Virus record (IMG/VR): IMGVR_UViG_3300034198_023093
Coordinates: 1-45,876 of that record
Reading direction: 5' to 3' (one strand)
Source of the DNA: a virus
Length of the DNA stretch: 45,876 bases
The notes under the pieces were generated by a model that was not told where the DNA came from, did not search any database, and saw only the letters and a program-made list of their open reading frames with translations. A program made the translations under genes and the position numbers. Shown one piece after another: positions 32,408 to 39,913 of this stretch. Each line of letters starts with the position of its first letter. Position 1 is the stretch's first letter.

Positions 32408-32608
32408 ATGGACCGCGTTTCAATCAGTACAGGATCCGTTTTTCCCTCTTTACTGGCGGTTCTGTTCATCGGCCTGAAGTTGACAGGCTCCATCAACTGG
32501 CCATGGATCTGGGTGCTTGGCCCCCTGTGGATCCCGCTCGCTCTGATTCTCAGCTTGCTAGCTGCTGGTGGACTTATTTGGTTGATCCTTAAAGCGGTTG
32601 GTCGCTAA
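32408..32608 (+). CDS. Small two-helix membrane protein
   Basis: 66 aa from ATG 32408 (GTG 32387 adds seven residues). Two membrane helices: FPSLLAVLFIGLKLTGSI and WIWVLGPLWIPLALILSLLA, then GLIWLILKAVGR. The W-I-W-V-L-x-P-L-W signature resembles transmembrane Fragile-X-F-like proteins found in phages. Could be a holin. No lysis enzyme lies beside it. Confidence 0.6.
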   Translation: MDRVSISTGSVFPSLLAVLFIGLKLTGSINWPWIWVLGPLWIPLALILSLLAAGGLIWLILKAVGR

Positions 32609-32648
32609 ATCTGTGCTACCTTAGGGCTGGGTTTCTCCTGGCTTTCCC

Positions 32649-32828
32649 ATGACTAAAAAAGCATTAGGGGTCGTGTGTGACCGTCCCAATGTCACACCCC
32701 AGCAGCCACTGGGTACAGAGGCCGTGCGTTCGGCTACGTCAATGCCGAGCCCAGTAGGGGACGGGACCTACAGCTTCAGTCCTCGTTTGCAAGCGAGAGT
32801 TGCGCTGAAGCATCAAGTCCTGGGCTAG
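32649..32828 (+). CDS. Small unknown protein
   Basis: 59 aa, ATG 32649 to TAG 32828, begins MTKKALGVVCDRPNV and ends VALKHQVLG. Coding-like, Pro/Ser-rich. In line with the neighbours on the + strand. No function known. Confidence 0.5.
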   Translation: MTKKALGVVCDRPNVTPQQPLGTEAVRSATSMPSPVGDGTYSFSPRLQARVALKHQVLG

Positions 32829-32864
32829 TCACTCAGGCACCTATTGAACCTTGTTCACCCAAAA

Positions 32865-33059
32865 ATGAAACCTGAGTTTACTTTTCGGATGAACAAAGTT
32901 ACGTCAATGGAGTGGACTCTTACAATGCGTGCAGAGTCAGCCGAAGAAGCACAGGAAAAAGCTGAAGTGTATTTGCGTTATGGAGATCACCCAAGAGGAG
33001 GAGAGATAAAAATTATCAATCAGTCTGCCGCTCTGATTTGTAGCACCATTAACAACTAA
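32865..33059 (+). CDS. Small unknown protein
   Basis: 64 aa from ATG 32865 (a TTG at 32844 is less likely). FRMNKVTSMEWTLTMRAES, then a helix (AEEAQEKAEVYLR) and a beta end. Resembles compact phage small folds, unassigned. Confidence 0.5.
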   Translation: MKPEFTFRMNKVTSMEWTLTMRAESAEEAQEKAEVYLRYGDHPRGGEIKIINQSAALICSTINN

Positions 33060-33125
33060 GCATGGTTGCAAGGGCGTCAGTTCAAATGACACCCTCATTT
33101 CAAATGAGGGTAGTAGCACGTCGAA

Positions 33126-33197
33126 TAGGTCGAGGGGGACTTGAACCACCCACTGAGTTCCGATTGTCTCGGCTGCCTCTGCTTGGGCTATCGACCT
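33126..33197 (-). tRNA. tRNA-like sequence, identity undetermined
   Basis: Acceptor stems AGGTCGA/TCGACCT pair perfectly, a D arm GCC...GGC follows, and the T arm is GGTGG-TTCAAGT-CCCCC with one U-C mismatch. The anticodon arm pairs only CCGA/TCGG with a five-base loop (GACAA) instead of seven. Either a degenerate tRNA or an unusual tRNA-like RNA. It sits in a gap with no protein gene. Confidence 0.5.
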
Positions 33198-33203
33198 TGT
33201 AAA

Positions 33204-33362
33204 CTATTTCTTCTTAGCAGTCTTGGCTGAGTCTCGAAAATCTTTGTTGGTAGGCGCTTTAGGATCTCCAGGCTTTCGCATCTGTTCGCCACTACCGTTC
33301 TTGATCCGCGCTTGCTTGGCGTGAATGTTAGCGTAAAGTCCAGCAGGTTTCTTTTCAGCCAT
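33204..33362 (-). CDS. Conserved small basic cyanophage-type protein
   Basis: 52 aa from ATG 33362. MAEKKPAGLYANIHAKQARI and then NGSGEQMRKPGDPKAPTNKD with a C-terminal SAKTAKKK is a Lys-rich layout I recall from many cyanophage genomes. Longer upstream frames lack such conservation. Possibly binds nucleic acid. Function unknown. Confidence 0.75.
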   Translation of the reverse strand: MAEKKPAGLYANIHAKQARIKNGSGEQMRKPGDPKAPTNKDFRDSAKTAKKK

Positions 33363-33537
33363 GATCAGATTGCAGGAGTAGTGTGAATAGTGACCCCTTT
33401 GTTTGAGCGTCATCCTCAGAACCATTTTACTGACGTCAGCAGAATGGTCTGCGTGTGGGAGATAGGCTTGAGGGGTGTTGTTGATGGACCAACCGTGCAA
33501 ACAGCGGGCTGGCCTCTATCAAATATAATGTAACAGG

Positions 33538-33852
33538 TCAATCACCATCTGTTTCAGGAGGTCGCTCTCGCATCTCAGGGTGCGGTTTAAATGCCTCGTC
33601 CACCGTGGCAGCAAACTGCATGTTCTGATAAGCAGCAACGTGCCTCTGAATTCTGGAGTGAATGTCGAATGAAGCCTTAATGGCGTCCTCTGGAGTCATT
33701 GACAGTTTGGTATTTGCCATCAGACCAGCAGTAAGAACACAGATAGCTAGTTCTTGCGGATGGTTGATAAATGATCGAAGGGATCTACCATTATCGGTAA
33801 ACGATCCCAGCAGATCTACCAGGTCAATAGCGGGGTTATGTGCTTCAGCCAT
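33538..33852 (-). CDS. Unknown small protein
   Basis: 104 aa from the Met at 33852 (ATG 33864 possible), eight-base overlap with the winged-helix gene. Helical (ELAICVLTAGLMANTKLSMT). Acidic-polar end. Function unknown. Confidence 0.5.
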   Translation of the reverse strand: MAEAHNPAIDLVDLLGSFTDNGRSLRSFINHPQELAICVLTAGLMANTKLSMTPEDAIKASFDIHSRIQRHVAAYQNMQFAATVDEAFKPHPEMRERPPETDGD

Positions 33853-34111
33853 CTGTTTCATCATCCGGATCTTTGATGTTGTACAAAGTTCCGTAAGTCT
33901 TTTTGATAAGGGGAACTAGAAGTCCTTCATCTTTCAACGCTGACAAACGACGGTTGATGGTTCTGTGGTTCTTTTGAAACTTTTTGACCAGATCAGTGAT
34001 TGGAATAAGGACCAAGTGACTGTTTTCAAATGACACTGATTCTTCAAGCAGGTGCTCATGGATCTGGTAGGCCAGATCGTCCATCAGGTCAGTCGCAACA
34101 GGCCGCACCAC
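33845..34111 (-). CDS. Winged-helix DNA-binding protein
   Basis: 88 aa. ITDLVKKFQKNHRTINRRLS with ALKDEGLLVPLIKKTYGT fits a winged-helix fold: recognition helix at HRTINRRLSALKDEG and a beta wing. Likely a small transcription regulator for nearby - strand genes. Coupled to the next gene. Confidence 0.6.
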   Translation of the reverse strand: MVRPVATDLMDDLAYQIHEHLLEESVSFENSHLVLIPITDLVKKFQKNHRTINRRLSALKDEGLLVPLIKKTYGTLYNIKDPDDETDG

Positions 34112-34130
34112 TTGATCCTATCCTTAGAAA

Positions 34131-34394
34131 TTAAGCTGTAACTGATTCTACGCCGCTCAACTTACCTGCGCCGACCATTGGGCAGCCTGCAGCTTTCCAC
34201 TTCAAAACGCCTTTTTTTGCCGTTTCCAGATCCATTGTCCACTGCGGCTCAAAATCTTCCACTCGTGGTGCGTAGTACAAAGTGTGTCCCGTGTTCCCAT
34301 GCTTAAGAGACTTGATTTCATAGCCCTCAAAAACAAAAGGATCAAGCATTTCAGAAGGTACTCCTTTGTACTTGAGGGTTTTATTGCGTGTTTT
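34131..34394 (-). CDS. Unknown protein, start uncertain
   Basis: 87 aa from GTG 34394; a frame to 34484 would cross into the next gene's leader, and ATG 34349 is another option. EMLDPFVFEGYEIKSLKHG and PQWTMDLETAKKGVLKWKAAG look like a small alpha/beta fold. Not assigned. Confidence 0.5.
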   Translation of the reverse strand, partial: KTRNKTLKYKGVPSEMLDPFVFEGYEIKSLKHGNTGHTLYYAPRVEDFEPQWTMDLETAKKGVLKWKAAGCPMVGAGKLSGVESVTA

Positions 34395-34477
34395 CACAAA
34401 AAGGGTCTGCTGAAGACACCTAATCTTACACCTAAACCTGTTAGGAGGTAAACTGAGTACAAAAGACAGACGCAGTA

Positions 34478-35818
34478 ATGGCAACGGTCATCGATTCGGT
34501 TGATTTAAACAGGTACGAGGTCATTAAGACCCGGCCCATGAATACAGAAGCAACAAACGTTGCTATCACTGGACAACCGATTCAGGTGACCACTGACCCT
34601 GGCATTAGCAACAAATCAACTGCAGTCGATGCTTTTGGTAGAGCCCGGGTTTCCAACCCTTTGACTCTTTTTGATTCTAGTCACAGGTATCGAGACAACA
34701 ACCTGTGGAGCAGCCTTACAGCCTCAGGAGGGACTGCAACGTTTAACGCAAACCAAGGATTAATTGATTTGGCTGTAACTACTACATCAGGATCCAAAGT
34801 CTATAGAGAAACTACAAAAGTGTTTTCATATCAGCCAGGCAAAAGTTTGTTAATTATGACAACTTTTGTCCTAAATGCAGCAAAAACAAATCTCAGACAA
34901 AGAGTAGGTTACTACGGAGCAGCAAATGGTTACTTCCTGGAGCTAGATGGAACAAGTGGCAACACGCTTGCATTGGTAGAAAGAAGTAGTGTAAGTGGAT
35001 CGCTAGTTGAAACAAAAGTTTCATCTGCTAACTGGAACGTCGATACGATGGATGGAACTGGGCCATCAAAAATTACTCTAGGTATTACTAAAGCTCAGAT
35101 TTTATGGATGGATGTTGAGTGGTTGGGATTAGGTACTGTTCGCCTTGGTTTTGTTATTGACGGTAAGTTTATTCTCTGCCACCAGTTTCATCACGCAAAC
35201 TTGGTTAGTTCTACTTACATCACTACAGCTTCTCTTCCTATTCGTTACGAGGTTGAGAATACAGGAACAACTTCAGGTAGCAGCACTCTGAAACAAATCT
35301 GTTCTACCGTAATCTCAGAAGGTGGTTACGAGCTTCGCGGACTTCAGCAAAGCATTGGAACTTCGATTACTGCTCCAGCCACTTTGTCTACTGCCGGAAC
35401 AAAATATCCTGTTATTTCAATTCGATTAAAAAGTTCTCCAAATCGTTTAGATGCGATTGTTATTTTGACTGCTTTGTCTTTCCTTGGACTCTCGAATAAC
35501 GCTCACTACAACTGGTCAGTTGTTGCAACAGGAACAACCACCGGAGGAACCTGGGTTAGTGCAGGAACAGATTCAGCTGTAGAATACAATTTAACTGGAA
35601 CTAGTTTTTCAGGAGGACGTATTCTTGCACAGGGTTATTCCAGTGCTTCAAACCAGTCTTCAAATCCGGTTGACATCCTAAAAGAAGCTCTTTTTAAATT
35701 TCAATTAGAAAGAGACGGTTTTGCTAACACTGCATATGAGCTTACGTTAGTTGCGGCTGGAAGCACAACTAACGCAAGTCTCCATGCATCCGTAGACTGG
35801 GAAGAAATTAGCCGTTAA
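34478..35818 (+). CDS. Cyanophage-type virion protein
   Basis: 446 aa. DAFGRARVSNPLTLFDSSHRY, LRQRVGYYGAANGYFLELDG, KAQILWMDVEWLGLGTVRLG and STLKQICSTVISEGGYELRG form a beta-rich structural protein that I recall from many cyanophage genomes, where it is a virion component of unknown role. It is alone on the + strand, far from the tail module, and AT-richer than the capsid gene. May be a separate fibre or decoration. Confidence 0.7.
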   Translation: MATVIDSVDLNRYEVIKTRPMNTEATNVAITGQPIQVTTDPGISNKSTAVDAFGRARVSNPLTLFDSSHRYRDNNLWSSLTASGGTATFNANQGLIDLAVTTTSGSKVYRETTKVFSYQPGKSLLIMTTFVLNAAKTNLRQRVGYYGAANGYFLELDGTSGNTLALVERSSVSGSLVETKVSSANWNVDTMDGTGPSKITLGITKAQILWMDVEWLGLGTVRLGFVIDGKFILCHQFHHANLVSSTYITTASLPIRYEVENTGTTSGSSTLKQICSTVISEGGYELRGLQQSIGTSITAPATLSTAGTKYPVISIRLKSSPNRLDAIVILTALSFLGLSNNAHYNWSVVATGTTTGGTWVSAGTDSAVEYNLTGTSFSGGRILAQGYSSASNQSSNPVDILKEALFKFQLERDGFANTAYELTLVAAGSTTNASLHASVDWEEISR

Positions 35819-36025
35819 TTACTCGCCACTGGTGCGGCGGTTTTCTTCATTCTCCTCTTTGTTGGGTTCAAAGATCTTGTGCTGCTCTAGAAAATTGTTG
35901 CAGTCTTTTTTGGCTTGAAAATAACCTTCAAGCCACTCTTTTGTAACACTTTTTTGCCCCATGTAAGCCAAGTAATTGACTGTCATACGGCGGATAAGGT
36001 GTTCTTGTACCTTAGTTAGTTTCAT
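35819..36025 (-). CDS. Small unknown protein
   Basis: 68 aa from ATG 36025, 14-base overlap with the AbrB-like gene. KVQEHLIRRMTVNYLAYMG is helical; the end is Glu/Asn/Arg-rich. Convergent with the 446-aa gene, directly abutting it. Unassigned. Confidence 0.5.
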   Translation of the reverse strand: MKLTKVQEHLIRRMTVNYLAYMGQKSVTKEWLEGYFQAKKDCNNFLEQHKIFEPNKEENEENRRTSGE

Positions 36026-36542
36026 TTTCTTCCTCAATTTCTTCCTTAATTTCTTCCTTAGCTTCTTCCACAATTTTTTCTAGTTTGGTGATTGACACAG
36101 TATTGTCGCTTTTAATCTCCCAGACAAGTTCGTCACCTTCTTCCCACCCAAGAGACTCGATAAGTTCGTCAGGAAGGATAACGATGCCGTCTTCATCAAC
36201 ATTCGCCGTGTAGTAAAAGAAGTCGCGTAATTCAGGAGCATTTGACTCTTCGAGGGCAGTGTCAACAGTTTCTTTCACAAGCTTTGCCAAATCATTAATA
36301 CTAAGGTGTGTAGTAATCGAATCGAATCCTGCGATTTGTGGCACTTCACCTCTGTACCGCTTGTCTACCATGTACTTGATATTGTCATAGATGTTGAGAA
36401 GTTTTTCGGCATGATTTAAGTCACTCCACGGAAGCATGGTGTCAAGAAGGGCAAGCTTCTTAATGATTGCGTGCGCCTCTCTTTTGAAAAATTCTTCGTA
36501 GTCCATTTGAGTGTTATTGGAATCAGGGGAAGTCATGGTCAA
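36012..36542 (-). CDS. AbrB/MazE-like domain protein
   Basis: 176 aa. A helical N-terminal part (about 1-110) precedes an AbrB/SpoVT-like swapped-hairpin domain: TANVDEDGIVILPDELIESL followed by GWEEGDELVWEIKSDNTVSI. The C-terminus is a Glu/Lys repeat (EEAKEEIKEEIEEEN) encoded by a CTTCCT-type tandem repeat at about 36028-36070. Such domains bind DNA in regulators and antitoxins; a MazF toxin is not seen. Likely transcription regulator. Confidence 0.65.
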   Translation of the reverse strand: MTMTSPDSNNTQMDYEEFFKREAHAIIKKLALLDTMLPWSDLNHAEKLLNIYDNIKYMVDKRYRGEVPQIAGFDSITTHLSINDLAKLVKETVDTALEESNAPELRDFFYYTANVDEDGIVILPDELIESLGWEEGDELVWEIKSDNTVSITKLEKIVEEAKEEIKEEIEEENETN

Positions 36543-36569
36543 TTACAAGTGGTAAGGGTTTACTAAGAA

Positions 36570-37166
36570 TCACTTGTTAGAGATTCTCTTCCTTCTTTCG
36601 TAGATGAAACTGAAACTTGGAACAAGCTCTGCTGTTGCTGGAGCTGTGCCGTCGTTTGCTAAAGCATGCCTGACCCGATCTCTGTCAGGAATGTTTTCCT
36701 GTTTCACTTCAACGACAGCACTATCCAGAATCCTGGTAATTGTCGTAGTCTTGCGAAGACCAAATTCGACACGTTCTTTTTCAGACCATTGACTAAAATT
36801 GTCGATGAGTCGCGGCTTAACTCTCTTGAACATTCCCTGATATTTGATACCAGTTGGTTTGTTACCTATTAGTTCCTGTTGATAAGCAAACTTAATAATG
36901 TCAACGATCATGCTTTTATTCTTTTTCCAAGCTTCCAGGTTTTCAGTAATTTCTTGAAGCTCAGTTTCAAGAGCATTGATGTAACTATCACACTTTTTTA
37001 ACATCAAAATGATGTTATCAAACTTTCGTTCCTGGCGTGATGCAAGCTCTTTTAAGTGATCATGTACTTTGGTCTTATCATCCTCTGAAAGCTCTGGCAT
37101 GTCTTTCAAAAGATTCATGTGTTGGATTTGCTCCGAGATCTGGGAGTAAGTAAGTTTGTCCGCCAT
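36570..37166 (-). CDS. Gp157-like coiled-coil protein
   Basis: 198 aa. Helices about 45-110 (IILMLKKCDSYINALETELQ) carry the regulatory coiled coil, and KPTGIKYQGMFKRVKPRL fits the core of phage Gp157 family proteins. Gp157 was linked to phage resistance in streptococci. It lies at the start of the - strand cluster, before the AbrB-like gene. Confidence 0.55.
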   Translation of the reverse strand: MADKLTYSQISEQIQHMNLLKDMPELSEDDKTKVHDHLKELASRQERKFDNIILMLKKCDSYINALETELQEITENLEAWKKNKSMIVDIIKFAYQQELIGNKPTGIKYQGMFKRVKPRLIDNFSQWSEKERVEFGLRKTTTITRILDSAVVEVKQENIPDRDRVRHALANDGTAPATAELVPSFSFIYERRKRISNK

Positions 37167-37192
37167 GGTTGGTTTGTGTGTGCGTTTAGGTG

Positions 37193-37333
37193 TTAGCTTT
37201 TGCCTTGGCCGCGAAGGGGCTTTTTACGCTGCTGGTTCCAGGAGCCACGCTTTCTGCGACCTTGGCCAATGGAAGTCCGCTTGGGAAGGGACTCCTTGTG
37301 GTTGGTGGTAACCGTTGGAGATTTTTTGGCCAC
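37193..37333 (-). CDS. Small basic cyanophage-type protein
   Basis: 46 aa from GTG 37333. AKKSPTVTTNHKESLPKRTS then IGQGRRKRGS and ending LRGQGKS, highly basic and Gln/Gly-rich. I recall this layout from short conserved proteins of cyanophages. The larger frames on both strands here lack conserved features, so the true gene is this short one. Possibly binds RNA or DNA. Confidence 0.7.
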   Translation of the reverse strand: MAKKSPTVTTNHKESLPKRTSIGQGRRKRGSWNQQRKKPLRGQGKS

Positions 37334-37434
37334 TGGAGGTGGGCTGTGTGCGGTGGCAGCTTAGCTGCAGAGAGGTCAGCAAAGCAAGAGATTTTCAGGA
37401 TTGTCACACAAGTTTATCAAGTAACGATTGCTAC

Positions 37435-37462
37435 TTGACATCAAGTGCTTTTGTACTAAACT
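37435..37462 (+). promoter_or_regulatory. Promoter for the 37484 gene
   Basis: TTGACA at 37435-37440, a 16-base spacer and TAAACT at 37457-37462 (four of six consensus bases). It lies 21 bases before the ATG, on an intergenic stretch. Confidence 0.5.
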
Positions 37463-37483
37463 TGATCAGCACGCGTTTTAGTG

Positions 37484-37744
37484 ATGCCAGATTCTGAACT
37501 GACTCCTCTTCTTATTACAGAGGAAGATTTGAAGGGAACGTTTGAGGAGCAGTTTCGAATGACTGCATTACGTAGAGAAATTGAAGCCGAGAAAGACATT
37601 GAACAGTTAAGAGAAGTTGCACTTCTTTTAGCGACTTTGGCTACCAGCCGACAAGGAGTAATTCGTAGCTTGATCAGGAAAAGCCTTGAACAAGACAAAA
37701 AGGAATTTTTTGCGGCGCATGAAGTTGCGCTGAAAGAAACCTAA
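37484..37744 (+). CDS. Small helical protein
   Basis: 86 aa. LLITEEDLKGTFEEQFRMTA and QGVIRSLIRKSLEQDKKEFF are charged helices, of the kind conserved among cyanophages. Function unknown. The next gene follows 27 bases later. Confidence 0.65.
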   Translation: MPDSELTPLLITEEDLKGTFEEQFRMTALRREIEAEKDIEQLREVALLLATLATSRQGVIRSLIRKSLEQDKKEFFAAHEVALKET

Positions 37745-37771
37745 AACACATTAGTTGCTTGCTATTGACCA

Positions 37772-37936
37772 ATGAAAACTGCAAAACTGGTTAAACACGC
37801 TCTGGCAAACCCAGAAAAATACAGTGAAGGTGATCTGGCTTACTTTGCATTGTGGCTCAAAGAACATGAATTGCGAAAGGAACGTAAAAAACAGTTGAAA
37901 CGGCTGTTACTAGAGAAACAATTTTTTTGCTCGTAA
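37772..37936 (+). CDS. Small Lys-rich protein
   Basis: 54 aa, ATG 37772 to TAA 37936. VKHALANPEKYSEGDLAYFA, then WLKEHELRKERKKQLKRLLL. Repeated in my memory as a conserved short phage protein, but no function is known. Confidence 0.65.
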   Translation: MKTAKLVKHALANPEKYSEGDLAYFALWLKEHELRKERKKQLKRLLLEKQFFCS

Positions 37937-37944
37937 CAAGCACT

Positions 37945-37972
37945 AAAAAAGGGCCAGTCTTTCGACCAGCCC
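37945..37972 (-). terminator. Strong rho-independent terminator
   Basis: On the - strand GGGCTGGTC pairs with GACTGGCCC (seven Watson-Crick, two G-U pairs) over a GAAA tetraloop, then six T. It ends the 306-aa gene's transcript. Poly-A on the other side is on the wrong side for the + strand genes. Confidence 0.85.
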
Positions 37973-37990
37973 CTCAACACTCAAATCAGA

Positions 37991-38911
37991 TCAGAGTGTG
38001 ATCTCCCCAGTTTCCGCATCCCTGGCACCGAGCAGCACACGACTGCTGTTACCAGACTCTACTGGAGGCAGGGTAAAATCAAGGCCTTCCTTGATTGCGT
38101 GGTAACCAATCTCCTTTTCGCATTGCTTGAAGAAAGCTTCAGCGTAAACTTCAGGCTTGCAGGTCGTCCACACTTCCTCAATAAAATCGATTGTGTCGTC
38201 TGCTTTCGGAAAGAAATCACCAAGGGTTTTGGCAGTAGGAACAGTCCAAGATTTAGGGTAAGCAATCCAGCTGGTCTTTTTCTCCCCGTACTGCTTAGAG
38301 CCGAACGTAGGACTAAAGATTGCGGCAGCTGACTGCTTAGGGTCAAAGCCCGCAGCACCTTTCATACCCATGGCTTCAGCAAACACCGCTTCCAGCTGCT
38401 CAATGAAAGTACCATAAGCATCAGTAAACAGGTTAGAAGCACCCCCGTGAATCGACAGGATTAGGGGTTTTTTGTGAGTAGGTACGCCGTCTTTGTCAAC
38501 CAAGAAAACAAGAACCACGCGACGACGCTTGTAAGGAGAGGGTTTGTCAGGATTCTCTTCATTCCACTCGTCATACATTTTAGAATCACGAGGATAAAGA
38601 CCCACAATTTGACTCTTCTCAGAGTTCTCGATGAAAGTTACATCTTTTCGAAATCCGCAATGAAGAACAAGCATGCGTGGAGTTTTGAAAAAGATCCCTT
38701 TGTTGCTGTCACCGTTGTTGTAGGTGTGCTCATACTCTTCAGCATCGACAAACTGATCAACAGTTCCGGTCCAGCCAATACGCTGAAGAACAGTATCCTT
38801 CAGGAAAAGACCAGGCTTGCTTTTGTCATTTAGCACTTGACAGTTGCAGAAATCACGCATGATTCCTTGATACTTCTCAGCGTTCAAATAACGATCAAGA
38901 ACGTTAGCCAT
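37991..38911 (-). CDS. Replication-cluster protein of unknown role
   Basis: 306 aa from ATG 38911; the longer frame to 39001 crosses the tRNA-like sequence and is rejected. LNAEKYQGIMRDFCNCQVLN, RRRVVLVFLVDKDGV and KPLILSIHGGASNLFTDAYG suggest a mixed alpha/beta protein. It lies next to SSB, dCTP deaminase and polymerase genes. A DUF5895-like or DNA-annealing role is possible, but I cannot support it. Confidence 0.65.
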   Translation of the reverse strand: MANVLDRYLNAEKYQGIMRDFCNCQVLNDKSKPGLFLKDTVLQRIGWTGTVDQFVDAEEYEHTYNNGDSNKGIFFKTPRMLVLHCGFRKDVTFIENSEKSQIVGLYPRDSKMYDEWNEENPDKPSPYKRRRVVLVFLVDKDGVPTHKKPLILSIHGGASNLFTDAYGTFIEQLEAVFAEAMGMKGAAGFDPKQSAAAIFSPTFGSKQYGEKKTSWIAYPKSWTVPTAKTLGDFFPKADDTIDFIEEVWTTCKPEVYAEAFFKQCEKEIGYHAIKEGLDFTLPPVESGNSSRVLLGARDAETGEITL

Positions 38912-38940
38912 GTTCAATACAGTCGAAACGGTTTGTGTTG

Positions 38941-39008
38941 TCTCCAGAGAAGGATTTGAACCTTCACAAACACGGCTTTGAACACCGCGCCCGGCAACCA
39001 ACCTGGAG
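38941..39008 (-). tRNA. tRNA-like sequence, possible anticodon UCA
   Basis: Acceptor CTCCAGG pairs with TCTGGAG (last pair G-U), the T arm GAAGG-TTCAAAT-CCTTC is perfect, and the anticodon arm GCGGT-GTTCAAA-GCCGT has three Watson-Crick and two G-U pairs. The loop gives TCA with T33. The D arm is only ten bases (GGTTGCCGGG). UCA would read UGA. Most genes here end in UGA or UAA, so true suppression is uncertain. It may be degenerate. Confidence 0.5.
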
Positions 39009-39010
39009 AT

Positions 39011-39028
39011 GAAAGCCGCTTGCGCGGC
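39011..39028 (-). terminator. Weak terminator after SSB
   Basis: GCCGC-GCAA-GCGGC followed by TTTC on the - strand. A five-base stem with a stable tetraloop but a short T run. It lies between the SSB stop and the tRNA-like sequence. Confidence 0.35.
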
Positions 39029-39082
39029 AGTTTCGAGGGTATTTTACAGCCAAGCAGGTCAAAACCCGTAGGCGTCAGCAGA

Positions 39083-39802
39083 TCAGAACGGAACCTCTTC
39101 TTCGACCGCTTGGGGAGCAGGGGAAACAGCTTGTATGTAGTTTGATGAAGTTGATTGAGGGTATCCAGTGATTGGACCCTCTTGTTTGGGAGCTACTTCT
39201 ACTTGCTTTTTGTTTTTACCAAAAGCCGCATACAGGCCAGACCTGACACGCACCTGGTAGATACCACGCTGTCCACCGTCCTGTGCCGTCCAGGTGTTGT
39301 AACGAAGCACACCCTCAACACTGACCTGCCTACCAACGTGCAGCATCTTCTCCAGCCTGCGAGCATCGTCACCCCAGCTCTCCATACGGAAACTGAGGCT
39401 GTCTTCCCAGCTGTGTCCCAGAACGGATTGCGCTGGAGCCGAACACATAATTGTAAAGGTGAACAGGTCTTCCTTCTGTTGATCAGGAATGTAGCCAACA
39501 CCTCCAGAAATGTTTACTCTATTGAGCTGAAGGTTCTTGTCAGTTACAAGAGCAAGTTGCTGATTAGGCACTACATACATTTTGTAGTCCTGACGGTTTG
39601 GATATAACCGACCACTCACAAGAAGATGAGCACCTGGTTGAAACACATCAAAGTTTTCACCTGCAGCCTTGTTAGGCACAACAAGAACAGGTACATCACT
39701 TCCAGATTTCCCTACCTTGGGGATTGACATTTCGATGAACCGAAGTCCGCTATCTGTAAACTTTTCGCCAGTGTAGGTGGCAATTCCAACGAAAGTGTTC
39801 AT
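39083..39802 (-). CDS. Single-stranded DNA-binding protein, two OB folds
   Basis: 239 aa from ATG 39802. The first OB fold (about 1-110) has FVGIATYTGEKFTDSGLRFI and HLLVSGRLYPNRQDYKMYVV. A second (about 120-205) repeats the layout: LFTFTIMCSAP, QVSVEGVLRYNTWTAQDGG, YQVRVRSG. A Pro/Gln linker leads to the acidic tip EEEVPF, like the DDDIPF tail that recruits partners. Coats single strands at the replication fork. Confidence 0.8.
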   Translation of the reverse strand: MNTFVGIATYTGEKFTDSGLRFIEMSIPKVGKSGSDVPVLVVPNKAAGENFDVFQPGAHLLVSGRLYPNRQDYKMYVVPNQQLALVTDKNLQLNRVNISGGVGYIPDQQKEDLFTFTIMCSAPAQSVLGHSWEDSLSFRMESWGDDARRLEKMLHVGRQVSVEGVLRYNTWTAQDGGQRGIYQVRVRSGLYAAFGKNKKQVEVAPKQEGPITGYPQSTSSNYIQAVSPAPQAVEEEVPF

Positions 39803-39913
39803 GGTTGTTTTTGAGGTTTGCCTCCCCGGTAGGGAGCCGGACAAGGATAGCAAGGGCCAAGAGGATGGCCCCAAAATATTTGATTTTCTTTACAAAGCCA
39901 ATAATCAATTCAA

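Noticed and set aside
37186-37438. 73-aa and 82-aa frames
   Set aside because: Both are alternate frames over the basic 46-aa gene and lack its conserved-looking motif.
38912-39001. Upstream extension of the 306-aa gene
   Set aside because: The extra residues (GVQSRVCEGSNPSL) are a typical translation of a tRNA, matching the tRNA-like sequence found there.
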